Positions 52,188-61,069 of a stretch of DNA of 64,000 bases are shown piece by piece. The position numbers and the translations under genes are program-made. The stretch's first letter is position 1. Each line of letters starts with the position of its first letter. The stretch spans positions 88,894 through 152,893 of the forward strand of contig NZ_FYDO01000017.1 of the NCBI RefSeq assembly GCF_900187615.1, read 5' to 3'. The notes under the pieces were generated by a model. The model did not search any database. It worked only from the letters and a program-made list of their open reading frames with translations, and had not been told where the DNA came from. The stretch comes from Pseudomonas sp. Irchel s3f7 (GTDB taxonomy: Bacteria > Pseudomonadota > Gammaproteobacteria > Pseudomonadales > Pseudomonadaceae).

Positions 52188-54010
52188 TTAAGCGTCTCCA
52201 GGGCAGAAGTAAAGGCGCTGGCGCCCTGCTCCGCCGAGCTGAAGGCCATGCGCATGAATCCAAACAGTTCGCGACCGGTGCCGATGTTGTTGCCCAACAG
52301 GCCTTTGGCCGGCGTGCGCGCTGCAAATTCTTCGGCGTCCACCTTAAGCTCCAGGGTGCCTTTGACGCCATCGACGCGGATGATATCGCCCTCTTGCACC
52401 CGGGCCAAAGCGCCACCGACATAAGCTTCGGGGCTGACGTGAATCGCCGCAGGGATTTTCCCCGATGCGCCGGACATGCGCCCGTCGGTGACCAGTGCGA
52501 CTTTAAAGCCGCGATCCTGCAGCACACCGAGAAACGGCGTCATCTTGTGCAGTTCCGGCATGCCGTTGGAACGCGGGCCCTGGAAGCGCATCACTGCGAC
52601 GAAATCCTTCTCCAGCAAGCCGGCCTTGAACGCATCCGCCAGGTCTTGCTGATCCTGGAACACCATGGCCGGTGCTTCGACGATCTGGTTTTCCACGGCC
52701 ACGGCGGAGACTTTCATCACGCCACGACCGAGGTTGCCTTCCATCACGCGCAAGCCGCCCTCTGCCGAGAATGCACGTGCGACCGGACGCAGGATGCTTT
52801 CATCAAGGCTGTCGGTCACGCCTTCGCGCCAAACCAGTTCGCCGTTATCGAGGAACGGTTCCATGGTGTAACGACTCAGGCCATGGCCGAGCACGGTGTT
52901 GACGTTTTCGTGGAGCAGCCCGGCTTCCAGCAGTTCGCGGATCAGGAACGACATGCCGCCCGCCGCCTGGAAGTGGTTGATATCAGCCTTGCCGTTCGGG
53001 TAGACGTGGCTCAGGGTCGGCACCACCTCGGAGAGGTCGGCCATGTCCTGCCAGGTCAGTTGAATACCCGCCGCCATGGCGATGGCCGGCATGTGCAAGG
53101 TGTGGTTGGTCGAGCCGCCGGTGGCATGCAGGGCCACGATGGAGTTGACCAGCGAGCGCTCGTCGACGATTTCGCCGATCGGCATGTAGTCGCCATTTTG
53201 CTTGGTCAGGCGCGTGACCTGATGCGCGGCTTCGCGGGTCAGGGCATCGCGCAGCGGCGTGTTCGGGTTGACGAAAGAAGCGCCTGGCAAGTGCAGGCCC
53301 ATGACTTCCATCAGCAACTGGTTGGTGTTGGCGGTGCCGTAGAAGGTGCAGGTGCCGGGGCTGTGGTAGGAATTCATTTCCGACTCCAGCAGCTCTTCGC
53401 GGCTGGCCTTGCCTTCGGCATAGCGCTGGCGCACATCGGCTTTCTGCTTGTTGGAAATGCCGGAGACCATCGGCCCGCCCGGCACGAAGATCATCGGCAG
53501 ATGACCAAAACGCAGCGCCCCCATCATCAAGCCCGGCACGATCTTGTCGCAGATGCCGAGCATCAGCGCGCCGTCGAACATGTTGTGGGACAGCGCCACC
53601 GCTGTGGACAGCGCGATCACTTCACGGCTCGGCAGGCTCAGTTCCATGCCCGGTTCACCCTGGGTCACGCCATCGCACATGGCTGGCGTGCCACCGGCGA
53701 ACTGGCCGACGGAGCCGATCTCGCGCAGGGCTTTTTTGATCTGTTCAGGGAAGACTTCGTACGGCTGGTGCGCCGAGAGCATGTCGTTATATGACGAAAC
53801 AATCGCAATGTTCGCGGAGTTCATCATCCGCAGGCTGTTCTTGTCGTCGCTGCCGCACCCGGCCACGCCGTGGGCGAAGTTGGCGCATTGCAGTTTGCCG
53901 CGCATCGGACCGTCGCTGGCCGCACCGCGAATCAATGCAAGGTAAGCCTCACGCGTGGCGCGGCTGCGGGCGATAAGCCGTTCGGTGACCTCAAGGACGC
54001 GGGGATGCAT
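52184..54010 (-). CDS. edd: 6-phosphogluconate dehydratase
   Basis: 608 residues of the IlvD/Edd family: CANFAHGVAGCGSDDK and GTPAMCDGVTQGEPGMELSL hold iron-sulfur cysteines, and GTCTFYGTANTNQ the third. It dehydrates 6-phosphogluconate to KDPG. First gene of edd-glk, divergent from gap; the 220-bp space between holds two HexR sites. Confidence 0.97.
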   Translation of the reverse strand: MHPRVLEVTERLIARSRATREAYLALIRGAASDGPMRGKLQCANFAHGVAGCGSDDKNSLRMMNSANIAIVSSYNDMLSAHQPYEVFPEQIKKALREIGSVGQFAGGTPAMCDGVTQGEPGMELSLPSREVIALSTAVALSHNMFDGALMLGICDKIVPGLMMGALRFGHLPMIFVPGGPMVSGISNKQKADVRQRYAEGKASREELLESEMNSYHSPGTCTFYGTANTNQLLMEVMGLHLPGASFVNPNTPLRDALTREAAHQVTRLTKQNGDYMPIGEIVDERSLVNSIVALHATGGSTNHTLHMPAIAMAAGIQLTWQDMADLSEVVPTLSHVYPNGKADINHFQAAGGMSFLIRELLEAGLLHENVNTVLGHGLSRYTMEPFLDNGELVWREGVTDSLDESILRPVARAFSAEGGLRVMEGNLGRGVMKVSAVAVENQIVEAPAMVFQDQQDLADAFKAGLLEKDFVAVMRFQGPRSNGMPELHKMTPFLGVLQDRGFKVALVTDGRMSGASGKIPAAIHVSPEAYVGGALARVQEGDIIRVDGVKGTLELKVDAEEFAARTPAKGLLGNNIGTGRELFGFMRMAFSSAEQGASAFTSALETLN

Positions 54011-54130
54011 GTGTAGAACTCCAGGCTAACGGATGTGGCGACCTGATTGTCTATGCTGATCAAAGACCGGTGTCGATGGGATGACAGACGGTTTTCTTGA
54101 TCGGTCGGACCAGTTGGTTCAGGTCACTCG

Positions 54131-54145
54131 TTGTAGATTGAACAA
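54131..54145. promoter_or_regulatory. HexR operator (edd side)
   Basis: TTGT-AGATTGA-ACAA, an exact TTGT-N7-ACAA match, in the edd/gap divergent region, 121 bp upstream of edd. Confidence 0.82.
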
Positions 54146-54192
54146 AATATTGCCATTAAAAAGGCTTGTTTTCTATTTTTTTGCGAATAATC

Positions 54193-54207
54193 TTGTAATT
54201 CCAACAA
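54193..54207. promoter_or_regulatory. HexR operator (gap side)
   Basis: TTGT-AATTCCA-ACAA, an exact TTGT-N7-ACAA match, 24 bp before the gap start. The following ACAACAAAA overlaps an AAN-repeat that could be bound by Hfq. Confidence 0.82.
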
Positions 54208-54230
54208 CAAAACGACGGTAGCGCAGACAA

Positions 54231-55232
54231 ATGACTCTTCGAATCGCAATCAATGGCTTTGGCCGCATCGGCCGTAACGTACTGCGCGCACTCTATACAC
54301 AGGGCTACCGTCAGGATCTGCAGATCGTCGCCATCAATGACTTGGGCGACAGTGCAATGAACGCACACTTGCTCAAGTACGACACCGTTCACGGCACGTT
54401 CGACGCCGATGTCTTGCACGATCAGGAAAGCCTGACCGTCAACGGTGACCGTATTGCGGTCAGCGCCATCCGCAACCCGGCCGACCTGCCCTGGGCCGCG
54501 GAAAAAATTGATGTCGTATTCGAATGCACCGGCCTGTTCACCGACCGGGCCAAAGCCGCCGCGCATATTACGGCGGGTGCACGAAAAGTCATTATCTCAG
54601 CGCCAGCCAAAGGTGCCGACGCCACGGTGGTGTATGGCGTGAACCACGACATTCTGCGCCAGTCGCACCAGATTATTTCCAATGCTTCGTGCACCACCAA
54701 CTGCCTGGCGCCGGTGGCCCAGGTGCTGCACCGGGAGTTGGGCATCGAAAGCGGTTTGATGACTACGATCCACGCCTACACCAACGACCAGAACCTGACT
54801 GACGTCTACCACACCGACCCGTACCGCGCCCGCTCGGCCACCCAGAACATGATCCCGAGCAAGACCGGTGCTGCCGAAGCGGTCGGCCTGGTGCTGCCGG
54901 AACTGGCGGGCAAGCTCACTGGCATGGCGGTGCGCGTTCCGGTGATCAACGTGTCACTGGTGGACTTGACCGTGCAGGTGAAAAAAGACGCCAGCGCCGA
55001 GGAAGTCAACGCGCTGATGAAAGAAGCCAGCCAGCATTCGAAAATCCTCGGCTACAACACCCTGCCGCTGGTTTCCAGCGACTTCAATCACAACCCGCTG
55101 TCGTCGATCTTCGACGCCAACCACACCAAATCCAGCGGCAAGTTGCTCAAGGTGCTGGCCTGGTACGACAACGAATGGGGCTTCTCCAACCGCATGCTCG
55201 ATAACTGCCTGGCGCTGTGCAACGCGGAATAA
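54231..55232 (+). CDS. gap: Glyceraldehyde-3-phosphate dehydrogenase (type I)
   Basis: 333 residues. NAD-binding NGFGRIGRNVLRAL, catalytic Cys154 in NASCTTNCLAP, and GAAEAVGLVLPELAGKLTGMA are intact. It oxidises the triose-phosphate made by Eda. Its place opposite edd, as in P. putida gap-1, marks it as the glucose-pathway copy under HexR control. Confidence 0.97.
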   Translation: MTLRIAINGFGRIGRNVLRALYTQGYRQDLQIVAINDLGDSAMNAHLLKYDTVHGTFDADVLHDQESLTVNGDRIAVSAIRNPADLPWAAEKIDVVFECTGLFTDRAKAAAHITAGARKVIISAPAKGADATVVYGVNHDILRQSHQIISNASCTTNCLAPVAQVLHRELGIESGLMTTIHAYTNDQNLTDVYHTDPYRARSATQNMIPSKTGAAEAVGLVLPELAGKLTGMAVRVPVINVSLVDLTVQVKKDASAEEVNALMKEASQHSKILGYNTLPLVSSDFNHNPLSSIFDANHTKSSGKLLKVLAWYDNEWGFSNRMLDNCLALCNAE

Positions 55233-55252
55233 TTCTGCGTCTGCAAAATTGC

Positions 55253-55323
55253 TATCGCCAGCAAGCCGGCTCCTACAACAATCGTGTACGACTCAACCTT
55301 GTAGGAGCCGGCTTGCTGGCGAT
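55253..55323. repeat. REP doublet, GTAGGAGCCGGCTTGCTGGCGAT family (inverted order)
   Basis: Arms ATCGCCAGCAAGCCGGCTCC and GGAGCCGGCTTGCTGGCGAT are perfectly complementary over 20 bases, with a ~30-nt loop. Located between gap and mgsA. Confidence 0.88.
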
Positions 55324-55367
55324 GGCGTCCTCCGAATCACCCTCGCAAATCGCCTGTGGAACCATCC

Positions 55368-55832
55368 ATGATCGGTATCAGCTTTACGCAAAAGAACCTG
55401 ACGGCGCGCAAGCGTATCGCCCTGGTTGCCCACGACCACTGCAAGGTGTTTTTGCTCGACTGGGCCGCGCGGCACAAAGACACACTGGCGCAACACAACC
55501 TGGTCGCCACCGGCACCACCGGGTTGTTGTTGCAACAACGTCTCGACCTGCCGGTGGAAAGCATGATCAGCGGCCCATTGGGCGGTGATCAGCAGCTCGG
55601 CGCGCAAATCGCCGAGCAACGGGTCGACATGCTGGTGTTTTTCTGGGACCCCTTCGAACCGCAACCACACGACCCGGACATCAAGGCGTTGCTGCGGGTT
55701 GCTGCGGTCTGGAACATCCCGGTGGCCTGCAATGAATGCAGCGCCGATTACCTGCTCAGCAGCCCGATGATGGATCAGGCGCATGCGCATCGGATTCCGG
55801 ATTACGCGACTTATTTGCAAGCCCGGGTGTAA
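55368..55832 (+). CDS. mgsA: Methylglyoxal synthase
   Basis: 154 residues. IALVAHDHCKVFLLDWA, LVATGTTGLLLQQ, MISGPLGGDQQLGAQI and FFWDPFEPQPHDPDIKALLRVAAVWNIPVACN match the enzyme that converts dihydroxyacetone phosphate to methylglyoxal, a bypass used when phosphate is limiting or sugar phosphates accumulate. I chose the ATG at 55368 over a GTG four codons earlier. It lies downstream of gap, separated by a REP doublet. Confidence 0.95.
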   Translation: MIGISFTQKNLTARKRIALVAHDHCKVFLLDWAARHKDTLAQHNLVATGTTGLLLQQRLDLPVESMISGPLGGDQQLGAQIAEQRVDMLVFFWDPFEPQPHDPDIKALLRVAAVWNIPVACNECSADYLLSSPMMDQAHAHRIPDYATYLQARV

Positions 55833-55866
55833 TCCTTCACAAATCAGTACTTGACCATTTGAGCGG

Positions 55867-55883
55867 ATGATAAGCATTATCAT
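55867..55883. promoter_or_regulatory. Fur box upstream of the heme-uptake sigma gene
   Basis: ATGATAA-GCA-TTATCAT is a perfect 7-3-7 inverted repeat and matches the TGATAAT-N-ATTATCA Fur core with one change. It lies 26 bp before the GTG start. Confidence 0.85.
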
Positions 55884-55909
55884 TCGCTTGAAATGGATCA
55901 GGTCCTCCC

Positions 55910-56428
55910 GTGAGTCAATCGCGCTTCAACGACGTCTTCATCACCCAGCGGGTCTCTCTGCTGCGCACGCTGGAGCGGATGGTCAACAATCACAGCACCG
56001 CCGAAGACCTCCTGCAGGAAACCTACCTGCGGGTGACCCGGGCGCTCAGTGAGCGGACCATCGATCATCTCGAACCCTTCGTGTTCCAGACGGCCCGTAA
56101 CCTGGCGCTGGACCACTTGCGCGCGCGGCGTATTCATTCGCGCACGATGGTCGACGACGTTCCGCAAGAGGTCATGCACAGCGTCGCCGCCCCTACCAGC
56201 AGCGCCGAAGATGCTGCCCATGCCGAACAATTACTGGAGCGCCTGAACGTGAGCCTCGGTGAACTCAGCAGCCGACAGCAGCGGATTTTCATCCTCAGTC
56301 GCCTGCACGGGCACAGCTATCAGGAAATCGCCGACGAACTGAGCATGTCCCTCAGCACGGTTCAGAAAGAACTCAAATTGATCATGTCGATCTGCATCGG
56401 TGTCGCCGACCGGCTAAACGCCGATTGA
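55910..56428 (+). CDS. hxuI: FecI-type ECF sigma factor (heme-responsive, HxuI/HasI-like)
   Basis: 172 residues starting at GTG; an upstream ATG is closed by a stop. Region 2 is NNHSTAEDLLQETYLRVTRAL with FVFQTARNLALDHLRARR, region 4 is LSSRQQRIFILSRLHGHSYQEIADELSMSLSTVQKELK. Followed by a FecR-type regulator and a heme receptor, so it should direct transcription of the receptor gene when heme is bound outside. A Fur box precedes it. The hxu name is preferred to has because no hasA-type hemophore is present. Confidence 0.88.
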   Translation: MSQSRFNDVFITQRVSLLRTLERMVNNHSTAEDLLQETYLRVTRALSERTIDHLEPFVFQTARNLALDHLRARRIHSRTMVDDVPQEVMHSVAAPTSSAEDAAHAEQLLERLNVSLGELSSRQQRIFILSRLHGHSYQEIADELSMSLSTVQKELKLIMSICIGVADRLNAD

Positions 56429-56549
56429 GGCCGTTAGACTTTTTTCAAAGCCTCATCGACTGCGCTGATCATCGGCCTTTGCTACCCTTGGCCCACTTTT
56501 TACGCTTCACTAAAAAAACAGTCGTGCACAGACACGCCGAGGAAACACC

Positions 56550-57515
56550 GTGACGGACAACCACCGCTCCCCTGCGCCTTCACCGGCACAGGACGCCGCC
56601 ACTGCAATGGACCAGGCCCTGGACTGGCTCATCGTGCTCGGCTGTCCTGATGAGGAGCAGAGCCGTCAATTCCACGCATGGCTCGACGCCGACCCGCTGA
56701 ACGCCCAGGCGTTCGCCAAGGCCCAGGCGATCTGGGACGGTCCGCAAGTGGCGCAGAGCGCGCAAAGCCTGGCGGCGCGTCCGCCGAAAATCACCGTGCT
56801 CACGCGCCTGCGTCCGCACTGGAAACCGCTGGCCACCGCCGCCGTGCTGATCCTCGGACTGTTCAGCTTCAGCAACCTGCCGATGCGCCTGCAAGCCGAT
56901 CACCTGACCGTGGTCGGCGAGCGCCAGCGTCTGCAACTGGAGGACGGTTCCAAAGTCCTGCTCAACACCAACTCGGCGTTTTCCAGCACCATCAACGACC
57001 AACAGCGCGTGGCTCGGCTGTATCAGGGCGAGGCGTTTTTCGAAGTGCAAGCCAATCGCGGCCAGCCATTGGAAATCGACGCCGGCCCGGTCAAGGCCAG
57101 TGTCCGCGATACTGCGTTTGCCGTGCGCTACCTCGACGGCGTGGCGCAGGTGCGGGTGCAGCGCGGCAACGTCGACTTGCGCGCCACCCGCAATGACGCG
57201 CGGGTGCGCTTGTCCGCCGGGGAAAGTATCCGCATCGGTCCCAACGGGTTCGACCGCCCGGCCAAACTCGATGCTGCCACCGACCTGGCGTGGGTCCAGG
57301 GACGGCTGGTGTTCGAAAACTGCCCGTTGAACCAGGTGCTGGCGGAGCTTCGTCGGTATTACCCGGGCTGGATCATCAACAACAACGAGCAACTGGCCGA
57401 TATCACCGTGACTGGCAACTATCGCCTCGACCAACCGCTGGACGTGGTTCGGTCCCTCGCCCACATCACCTCGGCACGGCTCCAGGAATTCCCGGTGCTG
57501 GTCATCCTGAACTGA
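56550..57515 (+). CDS. hxuR: FecR-family anti-sigma factor / signal transducer (HxuR-like)
   Basis: 321 residues. The cytoplasmic DUF4880 part (DWLIVLGCPDEEQSRQFHAWLDADPLNAQAFAKA) is followed by a membrane segment at about 88-108 (ATAAVLILGLFSF). The periplasmic FecR domain (LEDGSKVLLNTNSAFS, GEAFFEVQANRGQPLEIDAG) and a C-terminal DUF4974/STN-like part follow. It should pass the signal from the receptor to the sigma factor. It lies 121 bp after the sigma gene. Confidence 0.92.
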   Translation: MTDNHRSPAPSPAQDAATAMDQALDWLIVLGCPDEEQSRQFHAWLDADPLNAQAFAKAQAIWDGPQVAQSAQSLAARPPKITVLTRLRPHWKPLATAAVLILGLFSFSNLPMRLQADHLTVVGERQRLQLEDGSKVLLNTNSAFSSTINDQQRVARLYQGEAFFEVQANRGQPLEIDAGPVKASVRDTAFAVRYLDGVAQVRVQRGNVDLRATRNDARVRLSAGESIRIGPNGFDRPAKLDAATDLAWVQGRLVFENCPLNQVLAELRRYYPGWIINNNEQLADITVTGNYRLDQPLDVVRSLAHITSARLQEFPVLVILN

Positions 57516-57637
57516 ATGAGAATTATTTTTACTCGATAGCCAAATCCCGTACGTCTCGTTATAGCCAATGCAATTGATTCGCATCTCACTATGCCAATCA
57601 GCACCTATAAAGATTCGTGCGACACGGAGCGCTATCG

Positions 57638-60202
57638 ATGTCCTCTCGCCTTACCCGCCCAGCCTCTTCACCTTCCCGCGTGCTGTCGCTGTTGACCGCC
57701 GCCATCCTGATGGCCGGCGCTGCACCGCTGATGGCCGCCAACGCCGCCGAGCAGTCGACACGCAAAATGGGCGATTACGCGTTCGCCATTCCCCAGCAGT
57801 CACTGGTGTCGGCGCTCAATGCCTTTACCGCCGTCACCGGCTGGCAGGTCGGCGTGTCGTCGGAGCTGGCGCAAGGCGTAGCCTCGCCGGGCGTGAGCGG
57901 GTCGCTGTCGCCAGAGAAAGCGCTGGATCGCCTGTTGGTGGGGACCAACCTGAGCTATCGCAAACTGGGCAACAACAGCATCGTCCTGGAAAAGCGCACC
58001 ACCAACAGCGCGCTCAATCTGGATCAGGTGACCATCAGCGCCACCCGTAACGAGCAGGACGTGAACAGCGTGCCGAGCACGGTCTCGGTCTACACCCGCG
58101 AAGACCTGGACCGCAACAACGTCAATACCATCAAGGAACTGGTGCGCTACGAGCCCGGTGTTTCGGTCGGCGGCGCAGGCCAGCGTTCCGGTATCACCGG
58201 CTACAACATTCGCGGCATCGACGGTGACCGGGTCCTGACGCAGATCGACGGTGTGCAGGTCCCCGACGGTTTCTTCAACGGCCCGTACGCCCAGACCAAC
58301 CGCAACTACGTTGACCCGGAAATCGTCAAGCGCGTGGAAATCCTCCGCGGTCCGGCGTCAGTGCTGTATGGCAGCAATGCGATTGGCGGCGCTGTCAGCT
58401 ACTACACGCTGGACCCGGACGACATCATCAAACCGGGCAAGGATGTCGGTGCACGCCTGAAAACCGGCTACAGCTCCGCCGACGACAGCTGGCTGACGTC
58501 CGGCACCGTCGCGGGCCGCACCGGCGAGTTCGATGGCCTGTTGCACCTCAGTCAGCGCAACGGTCATGAAACAGAGTCCTACGGCGAAACCGGCGGCACT
58601 GGCCTGAACCGCACGCAAGCCAACCCCGAGGATGTGCGCACCACCAACATTCTGGCCAAGCTTGGCTGGAACTATGCCGACGACGCGCGCCTGGGGCTGA
58701 CCTACGAGCATTACAAGGACGACCGCGACACCAATCAACTGAGTGCTGTGGGCGGCCCGTTCAACGCCGGACGCGGTTTCGGCTTCTACAAGGCCCGCAC
58801 CGGCAACGACACGATCACCCGCGAACGTTTTGGCATCGAACACAGCTTCGGTCTGGACAGCGCACTGGCTGACAACATCAAGTGGTCGCTGAACTACCAG
58901 ATCGCCAAGACCGACCAGAGCACCGAGGAAATCTACGCGCCGTTGCGCACCGTGCTGCGTAACCGCGATACCACCTACAAGGATCGCCAATGGGTCTTCG
59001 ACGCCCAGGCTGACAAGTCGTTTGCCGTCGCCGACACAGAGCACCTCGTCACCTATGGCACCACCATCAAGCAGAACAAGGTCACCGGCCTGCGTACCGG
59101 TTCCGGCACCTGCCTGACCGTCGCCGGTGCTTGCCGTGTCATCGGTGCCCCGAGCGCCGCCGACACGCTTAAACCCGCCAGTGACTTCCCGGACCCGACC
59201 ATCAATAGCTACAGCCTGTTCGCCCAGGATCAGATCAGCTGGGGCAACTGGACGTTCCTGCCCGGCGCTCGCTATGACTACACCGAACTCAAGCCGCACG
59301 TCACCGATGAATTCCTGGTCACCGCCGACCAGAGCGGTAACGGCGACGTAAGCGAAGAGACCAAGACCTGGCATCGCCTCTCGCCGAAGTTCGGCACCAC
59401 CTACAGCTTCAACGACCATTACACCTGGTACGGTCAGTACGCCGAAGGATTCCGCACCCCGACCGCCAAGGCCTTGTACGGTCGCTTCGAAAACCTTGCC
59501 GGCGGCTATCAGGTCGCGCCGAATCCGGACCTGGAACCAGAGAAGAGCAAGAGCTACGAGACAGGCTTGCGCGGCAACTTCGAGCAGGGCTCGTTTGACG
59601 TGGCGGTGTTCTACAACAAGTACCGCGACTTCATCGACGAGAACGCCATCACGCCCGGCTACACCGAGACCACGTTCCAGAGCAACAACATCAAGCACGC
59701 GACCATCAAGGGCGCGGAGATCAAGGGCCGCCTGAACCTCGACGCCTTCGGCGCGCCGCAAGGCCTGTACACCCAAGGCTCGGTGGCCTATGCCTACGGA
59801 CGCAACGACGACAGCGGCGAACCGCTCAACAGCGTCAACCCGCTGACCGGCGTGTTCGGCCTCGGCTACGACCAGGACAACTACGGTGGTGTGCTCAACT
59901 GGACCCTGGTGAAGAAGAAGGATCGCGTCGACAGCACCAACTTCAAAACCCCGGACGGTACCAGCACCCAGTTCAAGACCCCGGGCTTCGGCATTCTGGA
60001 CCTGAGCGCGTTCTACAAAGTGACGGACGATGTGACCGTCAGCGGCGGCGTCTACAACCTGACCGACAAGAAGTACTGGCTGTGGGATGACGTGCGCGGC
60101 TACGACAGCGTCGGCGAAGCCTCGGTGACACAACCGGCCAACCTTGATCGCCTGACTCAGCCGGGCCGCAACTTCGCAGTCAACCTGATCTGGGATATCT
60201 GA
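57638..60202 (+). CDS. hxuA: TonB-dependent heme/hemoprotein receptor with N-terminal signalling domain (HxuA-like)
   Basis: 854 residues from the ATG at 57638. A signal peptide is cleaved near ANA|AEQ (36/37). The STN signalling domain spans ~44-115, the plug starts with DQVTISATRNEQDVNSVPSTV (TonB-box-like) and a 22-strand barrel follows. The heme-receptor landmarks are YAEGFRTPTAKALYGRFEN (FRAP-like) and QVAPNPDLEPEKS (NPDL-like). The 121-bp leader contains a weak second Fur-like stretch (GAATGAGAATTATTTTTA) and TACGTCTCGT, which could be the ECF promoter. A terminator follows. Confidence 0.91.
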   Translation: MSSRLTRPASSPSRVLSLLTAAILMAGAAPLMAANAAEQSTRKMGDYAFAIPQQSLVSALNAFTAVTGWQVGVSSELAQGVASPGVSGSLSPEKALDRLLVGTNLSYRKLGNNSIVLEKRTTNSALNLDQVTISATRNEQDVNSVPSTVSVYTREDLDRNNVNTIKELVRYEPGVSVGGAGQRSGITGYNIRGIDGDRVLTQIDGVQVPDGFFNGPYAQTNRNYVDPEIVKRVEILRGPASVLYGSNAIGGAVSYYTLDPDDIIKPGKDVGARLKTGYSSADDSWLTSGTVAGRTGEFDGLLHLSQRNGHETESYGETGGTGLNRTQANPEDVRTTNILAKLGWNYADDARLGLTYEHYKDDRDTNQLSAVGGPFNAGRGFGFYKARTGNDTITRERFGIEHSFGLDSALADNIKWSLNYQIAKTDQSTEEIYAPLRTVLRNRDTTYKDRQWVFDAQADKSFAVADTEHLVTYGTTIKQNKVTGLRTGSGTCLTVAGACRVIGAPSAADTLKPASDFPDPTINSYSLFAQDQISWGNWTFLPGARYDYTELKPHVTDEFLVTADQSGNGDVSEETKTWHRLSPKFGTTYSFNDHYTWYGQYAEGFRTPTAKALYGRFENLAGGYQVAPNPDLEPEKSKSYETGLRGNFEQGSFDVAVFYNKYRDFIDENAITPGYTETTFQSNNIKHATIKGAEIKGRLNLDAFGAPQGLYTQGSVAYAYGRNDDSGEPLNSVNPLTGVFGLGYDQDNYGGVLNWTLVKKKDRVDSTNFKTPDGTSTQFKTPGFGILDLSAFYKVTDDVTVSGGVYNLTDKKYWLWDDVRGYDSVGEASVTQPANLDRLTQPGRNFAVNLIWDI

Positions 60203-60211
60203 TCCGGGTCG

Positions 60212-60251
60212 CCTCGCCGGGATTCATGCAATCACCCGGCGAGGATTTTTT
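60212..60251 (+). terminator. Terminator after the heme receptor gene
   Basis: CCTCGCCGGG / CCCGGCGAGG stem with a 12-nt loop and ATTTTTTA. It separates the receptor from the heme oxygenase gene. Confidence 0.9.
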
Positions 60252-60313
60252 ACTGTCAGGCGTCTTCCTGTTCGTCTCGTTACCAAGCGCCTCTTCTTTC
60301 CCAAGGATTTGCC

Positions 60314-60916
60314 ATGAATACCCAGGACACTGCTCAACGCCCCAACCTGCGTTCGCAACGCTTGAACCAGATCACCCACGAGCCGCACACCAAGCTCGAT
60401 GCCCTGGTCAAAGCCCACGCGCCGTTCGAAACCCAGGCCAATTTCGCTCGTTTCGTGGTCGCGCAGTACCTGTTCCAGTCGGAACTGGTGTCGCTGTACA
60501 ACGATGCCGAGCTGACCGCCATTGTTCCGGACCTGCCGGCCCGCTGCCGCGCCGATGCGGCCAAGGCTGACTTGGCGGACCTCGACACCGAAGTGCCGGC
60601 GCCAGTTGCCGGTGCCCTGAGCAACCCGACCAAAGCCGAAGCCCTCGGCTGGATTTTCGTCTCCGAAGGTTCCAAGCTCGGCGCGGCGTTCCTGATCAAG
60701 CGTGCTGTGGGCCTGGGCCTGAGCGATACCTTCGGTGCCCGTCACCTGGGCGAACCGGCCGGTGGCCGCGCTGAAGGCTGGAAGAGCTTCGTCAAAACCC
60801 TCGACGGCCTGGAGCTCTCTGCGCAAGAAGAAGCCGAAGCGGAAAAAGGCGCCATCGACGCGTTCAACCGCTTCACCGTGTTGCTGGAACAGGCTTACGC
60901 TACCGAAGTAGCCTGA
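60314..60916 (+). CDS. pigA: Bacterial heme oxygenase (HemO/PigA type)
   Basis: 200 residues. It resembles P. aeruginosa PigA along its length: NLRSQRLNQITHEPHTKLDALVK with proximal His25, NFARFVVAQYLFQ, EALGWIFVSEGSKLGAAFLIKRA and ARHLGEPAGGRAEGWKSF. It opens the porphyrin ring to release iron; PigA makes the beta/delta biliverdins rather than alpha. Its product acts on heme brought in by the receptor. The stop of the receptor and this start are separated by a terminator, so it needs readthrough or its own promoter. Confidence 0.94.
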   Translation: MNTQDTAQRPNLRSQRLNQITHEPHTKLDALVKAHAPFETQANFARFVVAQYLFQSELVSLYNDAELTAIVPDLPARCRADAAKADLADLDTEVPAPVAGALSNPTKAEALGWIFVSEGSKLGAAFLIKRAVGLGLSDTFGARHLGEPAGGRAEGWKSFVKTLDGLELSAQEEAEAEKGAIDAFNRFTVLLEQAYATEVA

Positions 60917-60922
60917 CCCATC

Positions 60923-61018
60923 CCCTGTAGGAGCGAGCTTGCTCGCGAAGCGGAGTGCCAGACTATTCAAATGTTGAATGTTTGACCGCCATCGCGAGCA
61001 CGCTCGCTCCTACAGGGG
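60923..61018. repeat. REP doublet, GTAGGAGCGAGCTTGCTCGCGA family
   Basis: The arms CCTGTAGGAGCGAGCTTGCT and AGCACGCTCGCTCCTACAGG lie between the heme oxygenase and DUF454 genes. A fourth REP family in the window. Confidence 0.85.
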
Positions 61019-61069
61019 ACGCCGCCAGTCTGTTAGATTTCGATCCGCCTCACGTGCTGTCTTGAGCCC

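Noticed and set aside
52022..53794. 590-codon plus-strand frame opposite edd
   Set aside because: Antisense shadow of edd; no domain in the translation.
57516..57637. Second Fur box and an ECF promoter before the heme receptor gene
   Set aside because: The GAATGAGAATTATTTTTA stretch matches the Fur consensus poorly and the TACGTCTCGT element is too short to call with confidence; noted only in the gene entry.
58358..60133. 591-codon minus-strand frame opposite the heme receptor gene
   Set aside because: Val/Ala-rich shadow of a TonB receptor; no start context and no domain.
55910..60202. Naming the heme locus has (hasI-hasS-hasR)
   Set aside because: No hemophore gene (hasA) or its type I secretion genes follow the receptor, so an Hxu-type designation fits better, though the two systems are related.
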